Source: an uncultured Prevotella sp.
GTDB taxonomy: Bacteria > Bacteroidota > Bacteroidia > Bacteroidales > Bacteroidaceae
Length of the DNA stretch: 64,000 bases
Assembly (NCBI GenBank): GCA_946627325.1
Contig: CAMOVK010000004.1
Location: 1-64,000, forward strand
Reading direction: 5' to 3'
A program made the translations under genes and the position numbers. A model generated the notes under the pieces. The model was given only the letters and a program-made list of their open reading frames with translations. It made no database searches and was not told where the DNA came from. Within the stretch, counting starts at the first letter, position 1; the number at the start of each line of letters is the position of its first letter. Below are positions 61,539-64,000 of the stretch, one piece after another.

Positions 61539-63725
61539 CTAAATAAACGCCACTGTCAGACCAGCCATTACAATGCTGACCATCGACATAAGCTTAATGA
61601 GAATGTTGAGCGATGGTCCGCTGGTGTCTTTGAATGGGTCGCCTACTGTATCACCCACGATTGTGGCTTTGTGAGCAAAGGAACCTTTTCCTCCGAAGTT
61701 GCCTTCTTCGATATTCTTCTTTGCATTATCCCAAGCACCTCCAGCATTTGCCATAAACACTGCGAGAGTAAATCCGCCAGCCAGTCCGCCTACGAGCAGA
61801 CCCAGCACACCAGCCACTCCGAGCACACAACCCACTACGATTGGAATAACTATTGCGAGTATCGAGGGGAATATCATCTCGTGCTGAGCAGCGCGTGTGG
61901 ATATTTCTACGCATCGTCCGTAGTCGGGGGTTGCTTTTCCTTCGAGAATGCCTGCTATCTCCTTAAACTGTCGGCGTACCTCAACCACCATTTTTTGTGC
62001 TGCTCTGCCGACGGCTTCCATTGTCAGACCGCAGAACAAGAAGGCTGCCATAGCACCAATGAATGCACCAACGAGCACCTTAGGATTCATCAAGTTGACT
62101 TGGAAATAATTCATAAAGTCGGGGATAGTAGCATCTGCTGCATTGATAGTCTCACCAGCAAGGTTCTGCAGTTCAACTCCAGTGCGTGCCATAGCTATCT
62201 TTATCTCTTCAATATATGATGCCAACAGTGCCAAAGCCGTCAGCGCAGCCGAGCCAATGGCAAAGCCTTTACCCGTGGCAGCGGTTGTATTGCCCAAAGC
62301 ATCGAGCGCATCGGTGCGGTGGCGCACTTCCTCGCCGAGTTCGCTCATCTCAGCATTGCCTCCCGCATTGTCGGCTATCGGACCATAAGCATCAGTAGCA
62401 AGAGTGATGCCAAGCGTAGAAAGCATACCCACGGCTGCTATTCCAACACCATAAAGACCATGAGCCAGACTTGACGACGACATACTCAAATCGAAGCCAT
62501 TAGCACATAAATAACTCAACATGATGGCAACACCTATCGTTATAACAGGTATGCAAGTAGAAATCATACCTGTCCCAATACCTTTTATAATCACCGTTGC
62601 AGAACCTGTCAGTCCGGCTTCGGAAATCTTCTGGGTAGGTTTATATGAGTGAGATGTATAGTATTCTGTCGCTTGACCTATTATCACGCCTGCGGCGAGT
62701 CCCGTTATAACAGAGAACGAGAGTCCCATCCAATTTTCTACTCCAAGCAGATACAATATGGCAAATGTGGCTATCGCTATGAGGACTGCACTCACGTTGG
62801 TACCTAACGACAGCGAGCGGAGCAAGTCGCGCATGCTGGCACCCTCTTTAGTACGCACAAGAAAGATACCAATAAGCGAAAGGAACACTCCGACGGCTGC
62901 TATCAGCATGGGCGCAATGACAGCCTTCAACTGGGTTTCTCCACCCACAACGGCGTAGGCGGCTGCACCAAGAGCTGCCGTAGAAAGCACCGAACCGCAA
63001 TAGCTCTCATAGAGGTCGGCTCCCATTCCAGCCACATCACCAACGTTGTCGCCAACATTGTCGGCAATAGTTGCAGGGTTACGCGGGTCGTCTTCGGGAA
63101 TGTCTGCCTCTACTTTGCCCACGATATCGGCACCTACATCGGCTGCCTTAGTATAGATACCACCTCCTACACGAGCAAACAAAGCCTGAGTTGAAGCTCC
63201 CATACCAAACGTAAGCATCGTAGTAGTGATAGAAATCAGACCGTCGGTGTCGAAGATATTGAGTACGACAAACCATATAGCGATGTCGAGAAGACCCAAA
63301 CCAACCACCGTCAAGCCCATTACCGCACCTGAACGAAAGGCTATCTTCAGACCAGCATCAAGACTCTTGCGAGCAGCATTAGCGGTTCTGCCACTGGCAT
63401 AAGTAGCGGTCTTCATTCCAAAAAAACCAGCCAAGCCAGAGAAAAAACCACCTGTAAGGAATGCAAAAGGCACCCACGGATTCTGAACCTTCAGCACATA
63501 AGCCATGAAGGCAAAGATAATAGCAAGGGCAATGAACACATAGGTCACCACCTTGTACTGCTGCTTAAGATATGCCATAGCACCATCTCGAACATATTTG
63601 GCTATCTCCATCATGCGAGGAGAGCCCTCTTCTTCTTTCATCATCTGGCAGAAGAAAAACCAAGCCATGCCCAGTGCAACGACAGAAGCTATCGGCACGA
63701 GCCAAAACTCTACTGGAATTGTCAT
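61539..63725 (-). CDS. hppA: Membrane-bound ion-translocating pyrophosphatase, K+-dependent type
   Basis: Hydrolyses pyrophosphate and pumps Na+ and/or H+ across the inner membrane. The 728-residue protein has about 16 helices, the substrate loop DVGADIVGKVEADIPEDDPRNP, ADNVGDNVGD and GNTTAATGKG. The Ala in GNTTAA marks the K+-dependent class; K+-independent enzymes have Lys there. Several K+-dependent enzymes of this phylum pump Na+. A TATATTTG box (plus 63757-63764) lies 31 bp upstream. Confidence 0.95.
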   Translation of the reverse strand: MTIPVEFWLVPIASVVALGMAWFFFCQMMKEEEGSPRMMEIAKYVRDGAMAYLKQQYKVVTYVFIALAIIFAFMAYVLKVQNPWVPFAFLTGGFFSGLAGFFGMKTATYASGRTANAARKSLDAGLKIAFRSGAVMGLTVVGLGLLDIAIWFVVLNIFDTDGLISITTTMLTFGMGASTQALFARVGGGIYTKAADVGADIVGKVEADIPEDDPRNPATIADNVGDNVGDVAGMGADLYESYCGSVLSTAALGAAAYAVVGGETQLKAVIAPMLIAAVGVFLSLIGIFLVRTKEGASMRDLLRSLSLGTNVSAVLIAIATFAILYLLGVENWMGLSFSVITGLAAGVIIGQATEYYTSHSYKPTQKISEAGLTGSATVIIKGIGTGMISTCIPVITIGVAIMLSYLCANGFDLSMSSSSLAHGLYGVGIAAVGMLSTLGITLATDAYGPIADNAGGNAEMSELGEEVRHRTDALDALGNTTAATGKGFAIGSAALTALALLASYIEEIKIAMARTGVELQNLAGETINAADATIPDFMNYFQVNLMNPKVLVGAFIGAMAAFLFCGLTMEAVGRAAQKMVVEVRRQFKEIAGILEGKATPDYGRCVEISTRAAQHEMIFPSILAIVIPIVVGCVLGVAGVLGLLVGGLAGGFTLAVFMANAGGAWDNAKKNIEEGNFGGKGSFAHKATIVGDTVGDPFKDTSGPSLNILIKLMSMVSIVMAGLTVAFI

Positions 63726-63756
63726 AATCGTTTAGTTATAGTTTATAAATTCGCGA

Positions 63757-63764
63757 CAAATATA
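63757..63764 (-). promoter_or_regulatory. Candidate -7 box of hppA
   Basis: TATATTTG on the minus strand fits TAnnTTTG; no clear TTTG at the -33 distance. Confidence 0.45.
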
Positions 63765-63868
63765 CAACTCTTTTCTATTAATCATTAAATTTCGTTAAAA
63801 TAATTGCACTACTGCAAAAATTATTATGGAGAAGAATAAAAAAAGTACTCAACGAGGGATTTTATCAC

Positions 63869-64000
63869 TCATCGTTTACTACCAACAGGCAGTTCAGATA
63901 TGTCAAGGTGCATCCTGTAAGCCCAATGGTTGGAAGGATTGGCTGGATTGTTGATGCGCTCACTATCGACGTCAGCTCGCCGCAGGTCGGGATAGGCTGC
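63869..64000 (-). CDS. malQ: Probable 4-alpha-glucanotransferase, C-terminal 43 codons (cut by window edge)
   Basis: An open frame enters from the right edge and stops at TGA (63869-63871); it is too short for the ORF track. The peptide includes DSERINNPANPSNHWAYRMH, which resembles the C-terminus of Bacteroidota MalQ (ERINxPAxPxHYWRYRMHL). MalQ moves alpha-glucan segments and would add to the glycogen gene set at 17-22 kb. Only the tail is visible, so the call rests on one motif. Confidence 0.7.
   Translation of the reverse strand, partial: AAYPDLRRADVDSERINNPANPSNHWAYRMHLDISELPVGSKR

Noticed and set aside
61524-62219. 231-residue plus-strand ORF opposite hppA
   Set aside because: Shadow of the conserved pyrophosphatase, rich in Cys, His and Ser as expected from antisense reading.
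1-64000. tRNA, rRNA or riboswitch genes
   Set aside because: No intergenic stretch shows a T-arm-like GGTTCGAAT with a paired acceptor stem, and no known riboswitch core was recognised by eye.

Overview
The window looks like chromosomal DNA of a gut- or mouth-type Bacteroidales bacterium, most likely Prevotellaceae. The evidence is the Bacteroidota promoter signature (TTTG, 19-20 bp, TAnnTTTG) in front of several genes, a PorT-type outer-membrane protein with two secreted proteins carrying type IX secretion-like tails, menaquinone, KDO/LptD and inositol-lipid genes, and DUF4230/DUF4252/DUF4738/DUF5686 proteins. No rRNA, tRNA, phage, insertion sequence or CRISPR array was found. Coding density is high and almost all genes are housekeeping or cell-envelope genes.

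Layout. 0.1-4.7 kb (minus): hemerythrin-LuxR regulator, phospholipase-D/cardiolipin-synthase-like protein, kdsD, kdsA and a lipoprotein. 4.8-6.1 kb (plus): two DUF4230 proteins, fired from a promoter back-to-back with the previous operon. 6.3-15.0 kb (minus): a family-10-like glycosidase, a DUF5686 protein, then a five-gene inositol-phospholipid cluster (nucleotidyltransferase, ATP-grasp-like protein, CDP-alcohol phosphatidyltransferase, HAD phosphatase, inositol-phosphate synthase). 15.4-21.9 kb (plus): miaA, lipid kinase, glycogen debranching enzyme, GT4 glycogen synthase-like protein, GH57. 22.2-32.4 kb: menaquinone genes menE (plus) and menI-menF-menD-menB-menC (minus), with lptD and aroB downstream. 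32.4-35.8 kb (minus): lipoprotein, HAD phosphatase, pgi, porT-like. 35.9-39.5 kb (plus): M6 metalloprotease, a small lipoprotein that starts with TTG, and its radical SAM/SPASM partner. 39.6-41.9 kb (minus): OPT transporter and a small HExxH protein. 42.1 kb: clpB. 44.9-48.5 kb (minus): galM-transporter-galK operon. 48.7-52.7 kb: secreted chitobiase-like protein, NUDIX, DUF4252, MFS. 53.1-56.8 kb (minus): recQ and recJ. 56.9-61.3 kb: sialidase, C1 peptidase, Xaa-Pro aminopeptidase. 61.5-63.7 kb (minus): membrane pyrophosphatase. The right edge holds the last 43 codons of a probable malQ.

The most unusual signal is non-coding. Six intergenic gaps carry an array of exactly 83 bp made of four 17-bp pseudo-palindromes (type GGAAAG-N5-CTTTTC) separated by 5-nt spacers, a strict 22-bp period. 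A seventh gap carries a decayed seven-unit version. The arrays ignore gene direction and put A- and T-tracts about 11 bp apart, in phase with the DNA helix. Other points of interest are the radical SAM/lipoprotein pair, departures from the canonical catalytic motifs in two enzymes of the inositol-lipid cluster, a duplicated promoter before miaA, a helically spaced 12-bp direct repeat before clpB, and kilobase-scale strand-composition blocks that switch inside genes.
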